Shown: positions 36,604 to 46,838, numbered from the stretch's first letter. The stretch is 64,000 bases of DNA from Peribacillus simplex (GCF_900156045.1 NZ_FTMX01000002.1:1-64000), one strand, 5' to 3'. The notes: a model not told the origin generated them from the sequence alone. Numbers and translations are program-made.

Positions 36604-37883
36604 CACCCTTGCACCTCCGCTTCCGTTAGGAAATAAATCGTATCAAGCTGAATCTTTTGACCGACTGCAATGATTTCTTCCTTTGTCGTCCGCTCTGTTT
36701 TTGCAAACCAATCGTCGAGTGATATATCCTGCCCGGAAACCACATTATGATATAAAATTTCCACAAGCCCTCTCGAAACGTCAATGGTTTCAAGGAGTTG
36801 GTTCTTAACGACCGCCTTTGTCTGTGCCAGTTCTTCTTCGGAAAAGTTACCTTGCTTCATTTCCTTCATTTGTGCATGGATGATATCCAATGCCTGCTTG
36901 TAGTTGGCATTTTCAATGCCGGCCATGACCATTAAAAGTCCTTTATGACTTTCGAGCCTTGAAGCTGCATAATAAGCAAGGCTAGCTTTCTCCCTGACAT
37001 TAATGAAAAGTTTCGAATGTGAAAAGCCACCAAAAATCCCATTGAATAGCTGAAGAGCATAATAATCCGGATCACCGTATGCAACTTGGGTTCGATAACC
37101 GATATTCAATTTACCTTGTTTCACATCCGAATTTTCAATGATTTCTTTTTCCTTCTCCACTACCTTGCCCGGCTTCCTTGACAGTCTCACAGGCACTCGT
37201 TCTTGCAACGACACATACTTGTCAGATAGAGCCTCCACTTCCGATTCATTGATGTCACCGATTACATATAAATCGATTTCATCCTCGGTCAGCACTTTTT
37301 TATAATAGGCGTATAGGGATTCTGGAGTTATCGTTTCCAAGTCTTGAAGATTGCCGCTCGCTTCTAAAGCATATGGTTCGTTTTTGCACATTTCCTCTAC
37401 GAGGCGTGTAGCTGAATATCGCATCTTGTCATCGGAAATGGATTGAATCCGCTGTTTTAAAGAACGGATTTCATTGGAAACCGTTTTAGCGTCAAAGGCT
37501 TCGCCGTTCTTCTTCGGATTAAAGATCACCTCTGATAATAACCCAAAAGCCTTTTCGAGAAGCGGGGTTGAATCACTAAGGAATTTTTCATTGACGATAT
37601 CGATCGTAAAACTTATGATTTGATATTCTCCTTTTTTAGCTACATCGACATAAAACCCTGCTCCATATAAATCATCAAGATAAGATCGAAGCTCGGGTGT
37701 TGTAGGGTATTTACTTGTATTGCTTTGTAACACATATGGCAGCAATGCACGATATGTAACGTCCTCTTTTGTCAACGGGGCTTTCATCTTCAGCACGAGA
37801 GTATTCGTTTTATATTTATCCGTCTTGACCACATGAAGCTTATAGCCGCTTTTTTCCGTAATTGTATCGGAAGCAATAGACAT
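36603..37883 (-). CDS. ymfF: M16-like protein YmfF
   Basis: A 426-residue M16-fold protein without the HxxEH zinc motif (the matching region reads PYVLQSNTSKYPTTPEL), so it is the non-catalytic partner of YmfH. The two genes overlap by a few bases. GAGGAGG precedes the ATG. A sigma-A-like promoter lies at 37963-37992, about 70 bases upstream, making it the first gene of the ymfFHIJ unit. Confidence 0.9.
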   Translation of the reverse strand: MSIASDTITEKSGYKLHVVKTDKYKTNTLVLKMKAPLTKEDVTYRALLPYVLQSNTSKYPTTPELRSYLDDLYGAGFYVDVAKKGEYQIISFTIDIVNEKFLSDSTPLLEKAFGLLSEVIFNPKKNGEAFDAKTVSNEIRSLKQRIQSISDDKMRYSATRLVEEMCKNEPYALEASGNLQDLETITPESLYAYYKKVLTEDEIDLYVIGDINESEVEALSDKYVSLQERVPVRLSRKPGKVVEKEKEIIENSDVKQGKLNIGYRTQVAYGDPDYYALQLFNGIFGGFSHSKLFINVREKASLAYYAASRLESHKGLLMVMAGIENANYKQALDIIHAQMKEMKQGNFSEEELAQTKAVVKNQLLETIDVSRGLVEILYHNVVSGQDISLDDWFAKTERTTKEEIIAVGQKIQLDTIYFLTEAEVQG

Positions 37884-37962
37884 GAATAATCCTCCTCATT
37901 ATATAAATCACCTTTATTAGCTTATTGTTTGTAGATTGGAACCCTTTTAAACATCTACTTAA

Positions 37963-37992
37963 AATATACATGTGAAAGGAAAAATCATGCAA
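37963..37992 (-). promoter_or_regulatory. Sigma-A promoter of ymfF
   Basis: On the minus strand TTGCAT (37992-37987), 18 bases, TATATT (37968-37963). It lies between the nupQ terminator and ymfF and would drive the ymfFHIJ unit. Confidence 0.5.
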
Positions 37993-38058
37993 GTTACAGC
38001 TACTTTTTTTGGTATTTCACCAGCTCACCATCACTTATGGCTCAATCTCAAAAGAAAA

Positions 38059-38087
38059 AACCGGCCAGCATAGTTTGCTGACCGGTT
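38059..38087 (-). terminator. Intrinsic terminator after nupQ
   Basis: AACCGGCCAGCA pairs with TGCTGACCGGTT with one mismatch and a short loop; TTTTTTCTTTT follows on the minus strand. It ends the nup operon. Confidence 0.85.
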
Positions 38088-38093
38088 AAATAC

Positions 38094-39053
38094 TTATCTT
38101 TTCCCTTTGATGTATGGCTGTCCGGATGCTTTCGGAGCATCTGCACGTCCAATGAATCCAGTTAGTGCAATGATCGTCAGAACATAAGGAGCGATCAAGA
38201 GGTAAACCGATGGAATATCCTTGAAGAAGGGAAGGCTCGATCCAACGATACTTAAACTTTGAGCCAAACCAAAGAATAAGGCAGCACCCATTGCCCCGAT
38301 CGGGTGCCACTTACCAAAAATCATGGCTGCAATGGCCATGAAACCTTGACCATTAATTGTCGCATGATTGAATTCATTCGAAAAGATGGTAGCGTAAATC
38401 GCTCCGCCGATACCGCCAAAAGCACCTGATAATAAAACGGCAGCATAGCGGATTTTCGTAACATTGACACCCATCGTGTCAGCAGCCATCGGATGCTCAC
38501 CCACTGCACGGATCCTTAACCCGAATGGTGTTTTATAAAGTACATACCAAACGACAAAGGATATTAGGATCGCTATATATACGATATAATAACCATTTGC
38601 GAAAAAGATGGGTCCTATAAATGGAATATCACTTAGTAACGGAACATCAATCCTTGGGAATGTTTCTGTGATTCTATCAGTTTGACCTTTGTCAAAAATC
38701 AGCTTCACCAAAAACATGGTCAGACCTACTGCCAGCAAGTTGATGGCGACCCCACTGACAGTTTGGTCCGCCCTGAACGTAATGCATGCAACAGCATGCA
38801 GAATGGAAAACAGCAAGCCGGCAATCATTGCCGCCAAGACAGCGAGCCAAGGAGTCCATTCCCCAAATACATCAGCAAACATTAAGTTAAAAACAATCCC
38901 TGTAAAGGCACCAATGACCATCAAGCCTTCTAAACCGATGTTTATGACACCTGCCCGTTCAGAAAACACTCCCCCGAGTGAAGTAAAAATAAGTGGAGCA
39001 GCTAGAGCAATCATAGATGGAATAATAATTTGTAATACTTGGTAAAAATCCAC
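38094..39053 (-). CDS. nupQ: Nucleoside ABC transporter permease NupQ
   Basis: A 319-residue permease of the BPD_transp_2 family, with about eight membrane helices, the N-terminal APLIFTSLGGVFSERAGVINIGLEGLM motif of this family and GVNVTKIRYAAVLLSGAFGGIGG. With NupP it forms the channel of the guanosine/nucleoside importer NupNOPQ. The start codon is GTG; GGGGTGAAATAA precedes it. It begins 1 base after the nupP stop. Confidence 0.94.
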   Translation of the reverse strand: MDFYQVLQIIIPSMIALAAPLIFTSLGGVFSERAGVINIGLEGLMVIGAFTGIVFNLMFADVFGEWTPWLAVLAAMIAGLLFSILHAVACITFRADQTVSGVAINLLAVGLTMFLVKLIFDKGQTDRITETFPRIDVPLLSDIPFIGPIFFANGYYIVYIAILISFVVWYVLYKTPFGLRIRAVGEHPMAADTMGVNVTKIRYAAVLLSGAFGGIGGAIYATIFSNEFNHATINGQGFMAIAAMIFGKWHPIGAMGAALFFGLAQSLSIVGSSLPFFKDIPSVYLLIAPYVLTIIALTGFIGRADAPKASGQPYIKGKR

Positions 39054-40097
39054 TTATTTCACCCCTTTCTTAAATCGAGCGGCAATCCAACGAATAAAAT
39101 AACTGGATGCAACGAAGAAAATGATCAATGCTATGACAATATCAACGATTTCACTTGGTATGCCGGTTTCTAGCGGCATATTTAAGGCACCTGCTTTCAG
39201 TCCCCCAAATAATAAAGCTGCCAGCACAACACCAATAGCCGTATTCGCTCCTAGTAAGGCTACTGCAATCCCGTCAAAGCCCATGCCTGTGAACCCGCCT
39301 TTGACAGCAGCATAACCGAAAGTTCCAAGGCCTTCCATCGCACCTGCAAGCCCTGCAAACGCACCTGAAATAACCATGGAAAGTATGATGTTCTTATTTA
39401 CACTCATCCCTGCATATTCGGATGCGTGCTGATTGAAACCTACCGCTTTCAGTTCAAAACCAGTTTTTGTTCTTTCAAGAAGGAACCACATGATGATCAC
39501 GCAAATAATTGCTACCACTATTCCCCAATGCATCCGGGAAAAATCCGTAATGCTTTCAAAAAAAGGAGACCGGAGTGATGCTGTATCAGCAATTCTTTCT
39601 GTTTTATCCAGTTTTTCAGTCATTACATTCCTAATTAAATAATTCGTCACATATAAAGCTGTATAATTCAACATGATAGAAACGATTACTTCATGTACGC
39701 GAAACTTAGCTTTTAAATAACCAGGGATAAATGCCCACAACGCGCCAGCAGCTGCACCAGCTAAGATGGCAAATGGCAAATGGATGATCCTTGGAAGATC
39801 AAAAGCAATACCGACCCAAACTGCCGCCAGCCATCCTACAATTAATTGCCCTTCCACACCGATATTGAATAGGCCCGTACGGAAAGCAAAAGCCACTGCC
39901 AAACCAGCAAGGATATAAGGAATGATTGTCCTGACGGATTCCCCTACATAATAAGAATCCCCAATAATTCCATTTATCATGGAGCCATAGCCTGCAACTG
40001 GGTCATAGCCGCTTACTAACATAATAATTGCCCCAACGACTAAGCCGAGGATAACTGCTATTAACGGACTCGTTAATTTAGATAAATACTTAGACAT
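39054..40097 (-). CDS. nupP: Nucleoside ABC transporter permease NupP
   Basis: A 347-residue permease with about ten membrane helices and the family stretch FRTGLFNIGVEGQLIVGWLAA, then the cytoplasmic coupling loop KAVGFNQHASEYAGMSVNKN. It pairs with NupQ and receives energy from NupO. The ATG at 40097 overlaps the nupO end by 8 bases and has AGGTGG upstream, so translation is coupled; a longer reading inside nupO is not credible. Confidence 0.94.
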   Translation of the reverse strand: MSKYLSKLTSPLIAVILGLVVGAIIMLVSGYDPVAGYGSMINGIIGDSYYVGESVRTIIPYILAGLAVAFAFRTGLFNIGVEGQLIVGWLAAVWVGIAFDLPRIIHLPFAILAGAAAGALWAFIPGYLKAKFRVHEVIVSIMLNYTALYVTNYLIRNVMTEKLDKTERIADTASLRSPFFESITDFSRMHWGIVVAIICVIIMWFLLERTKTGFELKAVGFNQHASEYAGMSVNKNIILSMVISGAFAGLAGAMEGLGTFGYAAVKGGFTGMGFDGIAVALLGANTAIGVVLAALLFGGLKAGALNMPLETGIPSEIVDIVIALIIFFVASSYFIRWIAARFKKGVK

Positions 40098-41625
40098 TTT
40101 GTTTTCCACCTGCTTCCGTCCGTTTACTGCCGGCCATAAGAAGGCCAAGCTCCTGTTCAGTCGTTTCTTTCGGATCGACAATTGCGACGATTTCCCCTTC
40201 GTATATAACGGCAATTCTATCGCTCACATTCATGATTTCTTCCAATTCAAATGATATGAGAAGTACCGCTTTTCCTGCATCACGCTGTTCAATCAGACGT
40301 TTATGGATAAACTCGATCGCTCCGACATCAAGCCCGCGTGTTGGCTGTGCGGCAATCAATAAATCCGGGTTCCTATCAACTTCCCGGCCGATGATCGCTT
40401 TTTGCTGATTCCCTCCAGAAAGCGCCCTTGCCGGGGTATATTCACTCGGGGTGCGAACATCGTAACTTTTGATCAATGAACGGGCTTTTTCGAATATTTT
40501 CTTTGAGTTCAAGATACCGGCTTTTGAAAAAGGCTTTTGATAGTAAGTTTGCAAGACAATATTTTCACCAATGCTGTAATCCAGAACCAAACCATGCTTA
40601 TGTCTGTCTTCTGGAATATGGCCGACACCTGCTTCAGTGATTTTACGCGGCTTAAGATTCCTGATCTCTTTTCCGTTTAGCTTTATCGAACCTGCTGTTG
40701 TCTTCCTTAGGCCAGCCAATGCTTCAATTAATTCGGATTGACCATTCCCATCTACACCAGCGATACCGACAATTTCTCCTGCCCGGACAGTTAAATCCAA
40801 ATTCCGAACAGCTGAAACGCCCCGGGAATCCTTGACTTCCAGTTCCTGAACCTCGAGAACTACATCCGAAGGAGTAGCTGCCGTTTTTTCCGTCTTGAAT
40901 AGAACTTCCCTACCGACCATTAAGCTGGCCAATTCGGCAGGGTTCGTTTCGTTGACATTCACTGTACCGATTCCTTGCCCTTTGCGTATAACCGTTACCC
41001 GGTCACAAACCTCCATGATTTCCTTAAGTTTGTGTGTAATTAAAATGATAGATTTCCCCTCTTTGATAAGGGCTTTCATAATATATATCAATTCCTTGAT
41101 TTCTTGAGGGGTCAATACAGCGGTCGGTTCATCAAAAATCAATATCTCCGCACCGCGGTAAAGAGTTTTAAGAATCTCGACACGCTGCTGCATCCCTATT
41201 GATATATCGGCAATTTTTGCATAGGGGTCAACACGAAGCTGATATTGTTCTGATAGTTTCCTAACTTCCTCGCTCGCTTCTTTCAAATCGATCTTACCCG
41301 CTTTTGATGGTTCTTTTCCTAAAATGATATTTTCCGTTACTGTAAAAGGGTCAACGAGCATGAAATGCTGATGGACCATCCCAATCCCTAAATCATTGGC
41401 AATGTTAGGACTGGTAATCTTGACTGGTTTGCCATTCACACGGATTTCTCCCTGCTCAGGCTGATATAAGCCGAATAAAACGTTCATCAAAGTGGATTTA
41501 CCCGCACCATTTTCACCTAATAATGCGTGAATCTCCCCTTTTTTAACCTGAAGGGTAACGTTATCATTTGCGACGATGCCGGGGAACTCCTTACGGATAT
41601 TGAGCATCTCAATTACATATTCCAC
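40090..41625 (-). CDS. nupO: Nucleoside ABC transporter ATPase NupO
   Basis: A 511-residue protein with two ABC ATPase domains. The first has Walker A GENGAGKST (37-45) and signature ISIGMQQRVEI; the second has GVDGNGQSE, in which the P-loop lysine is missing, and LSGGNQQK. A degenerate second site is usual for this sugar/nucleoside ATPase type. Start codon GTG with AGGAG upstream. It energises NupPQ. Between it and nupN lies a hairpin at 41764-41801 that may lower expression relative to the binding protein. Confidence 0.95.
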   Translation of the reverse strand: MEYVIEMLNIRKEFPGIVANDNVTLQVKKGEIHALLGENGAGKSTLMNVLFGLYQPEQGEIRVNGKPVKITSPNIANDLGIGMVHQHFMLVDPFTVTENIILGKEPSKAGKIDLKEASEEVRKLSEQYQLRVDPYAKIADISIGMQQRVEILKTLYRGAEILIFDEPTAVLTPQEIKELIYIMKALIKEGKSIILITHKLKEIMEVCDRVTVIRKGQGIGTVNVNETNPAELASLMVGREVLFKTEKTAATPSDVVLEVQELEVKDSRGVSAVRNLDLTVRAGEIVGIAGVDGNGQSELIEALAGLRKTTAGSIKLNGKEIRNLKPRKITEAGVGHIPEDRHKHGLVLDYSIGENIVLQTYYQKPFSKAGILNSKKIFEKARSLIKSYDVRTPSEYTPARALSGGNQQKAIIGREVDRNPDLLIAAQPTRGLDVGAIEFIHKRLIEQRDAGKAVLLISFELEEIMNVSDRIAVIYEGEIVAIVDPKETTEQELGLLMAGSKRTEAGGKQNV

Positions 41626-41763
41626 GTATTATCAACTCCTAAAATGAGTGTAAATATTCTTAAATCATTTAATTGCTTCTACTAGCTTATTGATTTTTAA
41701 AAAAACCAAATGAAAAACTACGATTCTATCATAGTTTTTCATTCGATATTTTTCAGTTGGGAA

Positions 41764-41801
41764 AAGAAAGAATAGAGGGCACTTCTGCCTCCCTATTCTT
41801 T
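41764..41801 (-). terminator. Terminator-like hairpin between nupN and nupO
   Basis: On the minus strand AAAGAATAGGGAGG pairs with CCCTCTATTCTTTC around about 8 bases, followed by TTTTCCC. It lies inside the nup operon, after the binding-protein gene, and can act as a partial terminator or mRNA stabiliser. Confidence 0.65.
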
Positions 41802-41814
41802 CTGGCATTAAAGC

Positions 41815-42903
41815 TTATAAACCAAGTTTTTTGAATTCTTCATCCGTGCCCGGAACTACGAATTCACCTGATTTAATTTTTTCTGTCCACTCTTCGACCG
41901 CTTTTAAAGATTCTTCTGTTACGTTATCTTTTGTATCGGAAATGCCTACACCATTTTCTTCGATACCGTACTCAATTACTTTTCCGCCTGGGAAGTTTCC
42001 TTCTTTCGCTTTCTCGGAAAGGTCTTTAACTGCTACGTCAACACGTTTTAACATGGAAGTCAGCGTGATGTTGTCGTCAGTTCCAGGAACTGCCCCTAAT
42101 TTAGCTTGGTCGCTATCTACACCGATAACATAGATTTCCCTCTTTGGATCTTTTTGCTTTTGCTCGACAGCTTCAGTGAATACACCTTTTCCAGTTCCGC
42201 CAGCAGCATGATAAATGATATCGATACCAGAAGAATACATGGAGCCTGCAGTTGATTTACCGATATCAGCTTTATTGAAATCCCCGGCATATTTAACTTC
42301 AACTTTCGCATCCGGATTTACAGATAAAACCCCAGCCTTAAAGCCAACTTCGAATTTCTTGATTAATTCAGATTCAACTCCGCCGATAAAACCGACCTTG
42401 TTTGTTTTCGTTTGCAATCCGGCAATAACACCTACAAGGAATGAACCTTGCTGCTCTTTAAAATTAATGCTGGCTACGTTCTTTTTATCAACAACAGTAT
42501 CCACGATAGCAAAGTTTGAATCCGGACGTTGGTCAGCCACTTCACCAACAGATTCGGCTAAAAGAAAACCGATCCCATAAATAAGTTGGTAATCTTCACG
42601 TACAAGCGTATTCAGGTTTTTAGCGTAATCGGCATCTGATTTAGATTGCAGATAGTTATAGCCATCTTTACCTTTTTCCAGACCATTATCCTTACCGAAT
42701 TCCTGAATGCCCTTCCATGCGGATTGGTTGAACGACTCGTCATCCACGCCGCCAGTATCAGTTACCATCGCAACCGTGAAGTTATCTTTGTTTTTCCCGT
42801 TTGAAGATTCTTTATCATCATTCTCTGAATTACCACATGCCCCTAGTAGCGTACCGGCTGCAAGAACAAGTGAAAGAGCTAATCCTAATTTGCGCTTTTT
42901 CAA
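41815..42903 (-). CDS. nupN: Nucleoside-binding lipoprotein NupN
   Basis: A 362-residue BMP/PnrA-type substrate-binding lipoprotein. The signal peptide ends in the lipobox LLGAC with Cys23 as the lipid-modified residue. The mature part has [20 protein letters not shown] and [11 protein letters not shown], typical of purine-nucleoside binding proteins. The start codon is TTG at 42903 with AGGGGGA 8 bases upstream. First gene of nupNOPQ. A CodY-like box lies at 42941-42955. Confidence 0.94.
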   Translation of the reverse strand: MKKRKLGLALSLVLAAGTLLGACGNSENDDKESSNGKNKDNFTVAMVTDTGGVDDESFNQSAWKGIQEFGKDNGLEKGKDGYNYLQSKSDADYAKNLNTLVREDYQLIYGIGFLLAESVGEVADQRPDSNFAIVDTVVDKKNVASINFKEQQGSFLVGVIAGLQTKTNKVGFIGGVESELIKKFEVGFKAGVLSVNPDAKVEVKYAGDFNKADIGKSTAGSMYSSGIDIIYHAAGGTGKGVFTEAVEQKQKDPKREIYVIGVDSDQAKLGAVPGTDDNITLTSMLKRVDVAVKDLSEKAKEGNFPGGKVIEYGIEENGVGISDTKDNVTEESLKAVEEWTEKIKSGEFVVPGTDEEFKKLGL

Positions 42904-42940
42904 TTTTTATCCCCCTAATTTACATAGTTTTTTGAGCAGG

Positions 42941-42955
42941 AATGTTCTGAAAAGT
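42941..42955. promoter_or_regulatory. CodY-like box upstream of nupN
   Basis: AATGTTCTGAAAAGT matches 13 of 15 positions of the CodY motif AATTTTCWGAAAATT. It is about 40 bases upstream of the nupN start. CodY control of the nupNOPQ operon is reported in B. subtilis, so repression during nutrient sufficiency is likely. Confidence 0.55.
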
Positions 42956-42994
42956 CATTTATGTTTGCGTTTTCACTTCTCGTTAATTTTTTTT

Positions 42995-43054
42995 GCATAC
43001 GTTTGATTTGACTTTTACGGAATCCAAAACAAACGCTTGCATTCACACGTATGC
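42995..43054. promoter_or_regulatory. Long-range inverted repeat near nupN
   Basis: GCATACGT (42995-43002) and ACGTATGC (43047-43054) are 8-bp complementary arms 44 bases apart between the ymfC stop and nupN. On the minus strand the second arm is followed by a run of A, so it is not a terminator. It could be a pair of binding half-sites or chance. Confidence 0.2.
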
Positions 43055-43064
43055 AGAGCAAGGC

Positions 43065-43790
43065 CTACACACGTTTACGAAGAACATGAAAGCTGAACAT
43101 ATTGGCTTTAAAGTAGTTAACAGAATACAGGATAGGCTGGTCCCAATCATCCAGATGCATCTGCTTTAGAACGAGCAGTGCGGCTTCTGGAGAGCATTCA
43201 AGGATAGGAGAAACTTTCTCATGATATCCAATAGGCTCAATTTCCGCTACGGCATGCGTAATTTTCCGATGCGCATCTCTTTCCAAAATATCAAAAAGAG
43301 ACTCATCATTACGGTCAAAATTTTCTGATAGTATAGATTCAGGAATTTTGTCAATACAGTAGACAACTGGCTCCCCATTCGCTGTCCTTACTCGCTCGAT
43401 GATGACGATGCGTTCATCTGTTGAACAAGAAAACCTGCGAATATCCTCTTCTGTAGGTTCTAGGGCCGTCGAGCTTAAGAAAATCGTACCCGGTTTCATT
43501 CCTGCCTCTTCAATCATGTTCGTGACACTTTTTAATTGCTCGATACCTGAAGTGAACCGAGGTTTCGGATTGACGAAAGTCCCAACTCCATGGCGGCGAA
43601 TGATGATGTTTTCTTCTTCTAAAATTCGCAGCGCTTCTCGAAGTGTCGCCCTACTCACTCCCAATTTTTTTGCAAGATCGAATTCTGAAGGGAATTTTTC
43701 ATTTTCCTGATAGACCCCTGCTTCAATATCCTGCTTCAGGTAATCAATGACCTGCAAATATAAATGTCGACTATCTGATTTTATTGACAT
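43065..43790 (-). CDS. ymfC: GntR/HutC family regulator YmfC
   Basis: A 241-residue regulator: winged HTH in residues about 10-75 ([28 protein letters not shown], then RRHGVGTFV) and a UTRA effector domain in 95-235. Position directly upstream of nupNOPQ and downstream of spoIIIE matches ymfC of B. subtilis, whose ligand is not known. A perfect 18-bp palindrome at 43818-43835, 28 bases upstream of the ATG, suggests autoregulation. No copy of the palindrome was seen before nupN. Confidence 0.9.
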   Translation of the reverse strand: MSIKSDSRHLYLQVIDYLKQDIEAGVYQENEKFPSEFDLAKKLGVSRATLREALRILEEENIIIRRHGVGTFVNPKPRFTSGIEQLKSVTNMIEEAGMKPGTIFLSSTALEPTEEDIRRFSCSTDERIVIIERVRTANGEPVVYCIDKIPESILSENFDRNDESLFDILERDAHRKITHAVAEIEPIGYHEKVSPILECSPEAALLVLKQMHLDDWDQPILYSVNYFKANMFSFHVLRKRV

Positions 43791-43817
43791 ACAGTTTCCC
43801 CCAGCTAATTTCTTAAG

Positions 43818-43835
43818 ACATCAGACCTCTGATGT
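43818..43835. promoter_or_regulatory. Perfect palindrome at the ymfC promoter
   Basis: ACATCAGA-CC-TCTGATGT is perfectly symmetric and close upstream of the ymfC start, the usual place for a GntR autoregulatory operator. The gap 43791-44093 (303 bases) also holds the promoter of the plus-strand gene at 44055; nothing else was recognised. Confidence 0.5.
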
Positions 43836-44031
43836 TGAATCATTCCTACTAATCGAAAATAATATAACATTTTTTTTGACATAAATAAATAGTGTTTTAC
43901 TATTTACTTTAAAAGAATTTAGGAAAAATTACCCTTCCCTGTGTCTTTCAATCTAGATACAGCTGCGGAATTTGTACGATTATTCTCCTAAATCAGATAA
44001 ATTCATTTGAAAATGCAAAATGAATGCAGCT

Positions 44032-44060
44032 CTGTTCAAGATGATGTTTTCCTGTATAAT
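44032..44060 (+). promoter_or_regulatory. Promoter of the DUF6509-like gene
   Basis: A perfect TATAAT at 44055-44060, with only a weak -35 (TGTTCA or similar) about 16-17 bases upstream. It lies 34 bases before the start codon. Confidence 0.4.
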
Positions 44061-44093
44061 AGGATTTATCTTCTTTGAAGGGATGTACACAAG

Positions 44094-44393
44094 ATGTTAA
44101 AGATTACAGAATACACTATTGAAAAATTGAATGATCCATTTGGTATTTTGTCCGGGGAACGTTACGAGTTGTTCTTGGATATCGAAGTGCCTGAAGAGGA
44201 TGAGCTCTTTTCAGAAAATGGTTTATATATCCGGGTGCTTTTTGCCGTGGAAGAACAAAAAGGCAAATTGATTAAATATGATATTTTTGAAAAAGGGAAC
44301 GAAGGCGCACTCGAATTCGATTTAGAAGAAGATGAAGAAGCGATGATTACCGACTTCTGCCTTAAACATTTAGACGAAGCGATGAATAATTAA
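44094..44393 (+). CDS. Small acidic protein, DUF6509-like
   Basis: A 99-residue, strongly acidic protein (MLKITEYTIEKLNDPFGILSG start; LEFDLEEDEEAMITDF near the end). It resembles a Bacillus family annotated as DUF6509; the match is from memory. A beta-rich fold is suggested by the alternating hydrophobic pattern. It is the only plus-strand gene in the region, between ymfC and spoIIIE, with its own promoter and a terminator shared with spoIIIE. Function unknown. Confidence 0.7.
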   Translation: MLKITEYTIEKLNDPFGILSGERYELFLDIEVPEEDELFSENGLYIRVLFAVEEQKGKLIKYDIFEKGNEGALEFDLEEDEEAMITDFCLKHLDEAMNN

Positions 44394-44419
44394 AAAACCG
44401 GGCTGCTGCCCGGTTTTTT
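44392..44419. terminator. Bidirectional terminator between DUF6509-like gene and spoIIIE
   Basis: AAAAAACCGGGC and GCCCGGTTTTTT form a 12-bp stem with loop TGCT, with T-runs on both strands. It overlaps the DUF6509-like stop and lies just after the spoIIIE stop. Confidence 0.9.
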
Positions 44420-44423
44420 TCAA

Positions 44424-46754
44424 CTATGATGAATGAGCTTCATCCTGTTCATCTTTAGTAACCAATACATTTCGTGGTTTACTGCCTTCATATGGACCGA
44501 CAATTCCCCTCGCTTCCATTTCATCAATCAATCTTGCTGCCCGGGTATAGCCAATCCTGAAACGGCGCTGCAGCATGGAAACAGATGCAGTCTGCATTTC
44601 TACGATCAAGGACACCGCATCCCCGTATAAATTATCTTCGACTTCACCATTTGAAGTTTCTGCAATTTCATCCGGTATCATCTCTTCGTTATATTGTGCT
44701 TTTTGCTGTGAAATGACATATGTGACAACTTCCTCGACTTCATTGTCGGATAAAAAGGCCCCTTGAACGCGAACCGGTTTTGAAGCTCCTGCAGGCAGGA
44801 AGAGCATGTCACCCCGTCCTAACAGTTTTTCGGCTCCGCCCATGTCGAGGATCGTTCTCGAATCGGTCATTGATGAGACACTAAAAGCAATCCGAGATGG
44901 GATGTTCGCTTTAATGACCCCTGTAATTACATCTACGGATGGCCGCTGAGTGGCAATAATCAAGTGGATGCCCGCGGCACGTGCCATTTGTGCAAGCCGT
45001 GTGATGGCATCCTCTACATCATTTGAGGCGACCATCATCAAATCTGCCAGCTCATCGACAATGACTACGATATAAGGCAAGAGCGGTTGTTTGGCATCTT
45101 CTTCAATGTTATACCGGTTAATATAATCATTGTAGCCTTCAATATTACGGGTACCGGAATGAGAAAATAGCTCGTAGCGCCTTTCCATTTCACTGACCAC
45201 TTTTTGCAAAGCCTGTGCAGCTTTCTTTGGATTGGTCACTACAGGTGCGAGTAAGTGGGGAATCCCATTATAGACATTCAACTCCACCATTTTTGGATCG
45301 ATCATCATCATTTTCACTTCATGCGGTTTTGCCCGCATCAGAATACTCGTGATAATCCCGTTAATACAAACGGATTTCCCGCTGCCGGTAGCACCAGCCA
45401 CTAGTAAATGCGGCATTTTATTAAGCTCCGCCTTAACCGCTTCACCAGAAATATTCCGCCCTAAGCCTATTTGCAGTTTTGCGTCAGGCTTGTCAACTTC
45501 TTTGGCCTCTAATACTTCCCTTAATGACACCATTGCCACTTCGGAGTTAGGCACTTCTATTCCGATAGCCGATTTTCCGGGAATCGGCGCTTCGATCCTA
45601 ATATCCTTTGCGGCAAGTGCAAGGGCCAAGTCATCGGATAGGCTGACAATTTTACTTACCTTCACCCCTACATCCGGATGGACCTCATATTTGGTTACGG
45701 CTGGGCCTAAATGAACTTGAGTGACCCTCGCTTTCACTCCAAAGCTATGAAAGGTGCGCTCAAGCTTTGCCGCATTTTCATGGATCAATTGGTACTCTCC
45801 GCTTTGGTCCGTTTTTTTGGGCTGCAGTAACAAGGAAAGAGGCGGTAAAAGGTATTCTTTATTCTCCACTTCCGTAAAATTCATTGGCGGAACGGCATCA
45901 TCCTGTTCCTCTGCACTTTCAGCTGCAGGTTCCGTAACTACGGGAATTATTTCGTTTTCGTCGCTATATGCTTTATCAGCAAAGCTGGAAATGATTCGTT
46001 CGGTCGCCATTTGCTGTGTTTCCTCTTCTTGATGAAGGGGCTGATCCATTTCCTCCACACGATCTTTTTCCCGTTTCTTCTTTTTCACGGGATTCTTTTT
46101 CTTTTCTTTTTTGTCGTCATTCCACGTTTTCATATCATCTCTGAATGCGGACCATTGCTGTTTGAAAAAGCCGCCAAGACCCCTGAAAAACTTCCCGAGG
46201 GTTTCACCTAACGTTTTCCCGGTCAATAGGACGGCACCTACAATGATAAAAAGGAATGAAACGATTTTCGATCCAGCTTCGTCGAATAAAAAGTATGAGG
46301 CTGCAAATAATATCGCTCCAATCATACCGCCCCCAAGGTCCTTTGTGCTGGCCTTGCCGGTCACTTCCATCCAGAATAGTTCCCAAGTATTCGAAATGAC
46401 GCTTGGCTTCGTAAACGGTCCTCCATCTGCTAGCATGTTAAACAGTGTCACATGACTTAACAGGAGCATGCTCGCGACAAGAAAGTACATCCCGACGAAT
46501 TGCCGTTTTAGCAGGTAAGGGACCTCCCTCTTTATCATCAAATAGAAGCCAGCTGCAATTGCTCCCAACAAAAGCAGGATATACCATTCCCCCATGAAGA
46601 AGCGGATTAAAAAGACCGTCCCGTTTCCCACTGCTCCAAGCTTGGCAATGGCAATGATGGCCAAACCAATTAAAGTGAGGCCGATCAATTCATATTTAAG
46701 CGTTAGTTTTAACTTCTCTGTACTATTCTTTTTTCTGCGTTTCTTCTTTGCCAT
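44424..46754 (-). CDS. spoIIIE: DNA translocase SpoIIIE (FtsK family)
   Basis: A 776-residue FtsK/SpoIIIE translocase. Residues about 20-175 hold four or five membrane helices. Residues 200-310 are a charged linker. The motor domain has [13 protein letters not shown] (Walker A) and [11 protein letters not shown] (Walker B). The C-terminal winged gamma domain ([19 protein letters not shown]) reads polarity sequences (SRS). It pumps the chromosome into the forespore and clears trapped DNA from division septa. A promoter at 46846-46874 carries a LexA-like box directly downstream of the -10. Confidence 0.95.
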   Translation of the reverse strand: MAKKKRRKKNSTEKLKLTLKYELIGLTLIGLAIIAIAKLGAVGNGTVFLIRFFMGEWYILLLLGAIAAGFYLMIKREVPYLLKRQFVGMYFLVASMLLLSHVTLFNMLADGGPFTKPSVISNTWELFWMEVTGKASTKDLGGGMIGAILFAASYFLFDEAGSKIVSFLFIIVGAVLLTGKTLGETLGKFFRGLGGFFKQQWSAFRDDMKTWNDDKKEKKKNPVKKKKREKDRVEEMDQPLHQEEETQQMATERIISSFADKAYSDENEIIPVVTEPAAESAEEQDDAVPPMNFTEVENKEYLLPPLSLLLQPKKTDQSGEYQLIHENAAKLERTFHSFGVKARVTQVHLGPAVTKYEVHPDVGVKVSKIVSLSDDLALALAAKDIRIEAPIPGKSAIGIEVPNSEVAMVSLREVLEAKEVDKPDAKLQIGLGRNISGEAVKAELNKMPHLLVAGATGSGKSVCINGIITSILMRAKPHEVKMMMIDPKMVELNVYNGIPHLLAPVVTNPKKAAQALQKVVSEMERRYELFSHSGTRNIEGYNDYINRYNIEEDAKQPLLPYIVVIVDELADLMMVASNDVEDAITRLAQMARAAGIHLIIATQRPSVDVITGVIKANIPSRIAFSVSSMTDSRTILDMGGAEKLLGRGDMLFLPAGASKPVRVQGAFLSDNEVEEVVTYVISQQKAQYNEEMIPDEIAETSNGEVEDNLYGDAVSLIVEMQTASVSMLQRRFRIGYTRAARLIDEMEARGIVGPYEGSKPRNVLVTKDEQDEAHSS

Positions 46755-46824
46755 AATATCACCTGATTCTTCATGAAACTATTCTAACTTTCCTATTCAA
46801 CATCACTACATGTTTTCCCTTCTC

Positions 46825-46838
46825 GAAACAAACGTTCG
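46825..46838. promoter_or_regulatory. LexA-like box at the spoIIIE promoter
   Basis: On the minus strand CGAACGTTTGTTTC fits CGAACrnryGTTyC at 13 of 14 positions. It starts 7 bases after the spoIIIE -10 box and covers the likely start of transcription, a typical repressor position. Assignment to LexA is inference. Confidence 0.4.

Noticed and set aside
42904-43064. Purine riboswitch ahead of nupN
   Set aside because: The conserved three-way junction sequences were not recognised; only a CodY-like box is visible.
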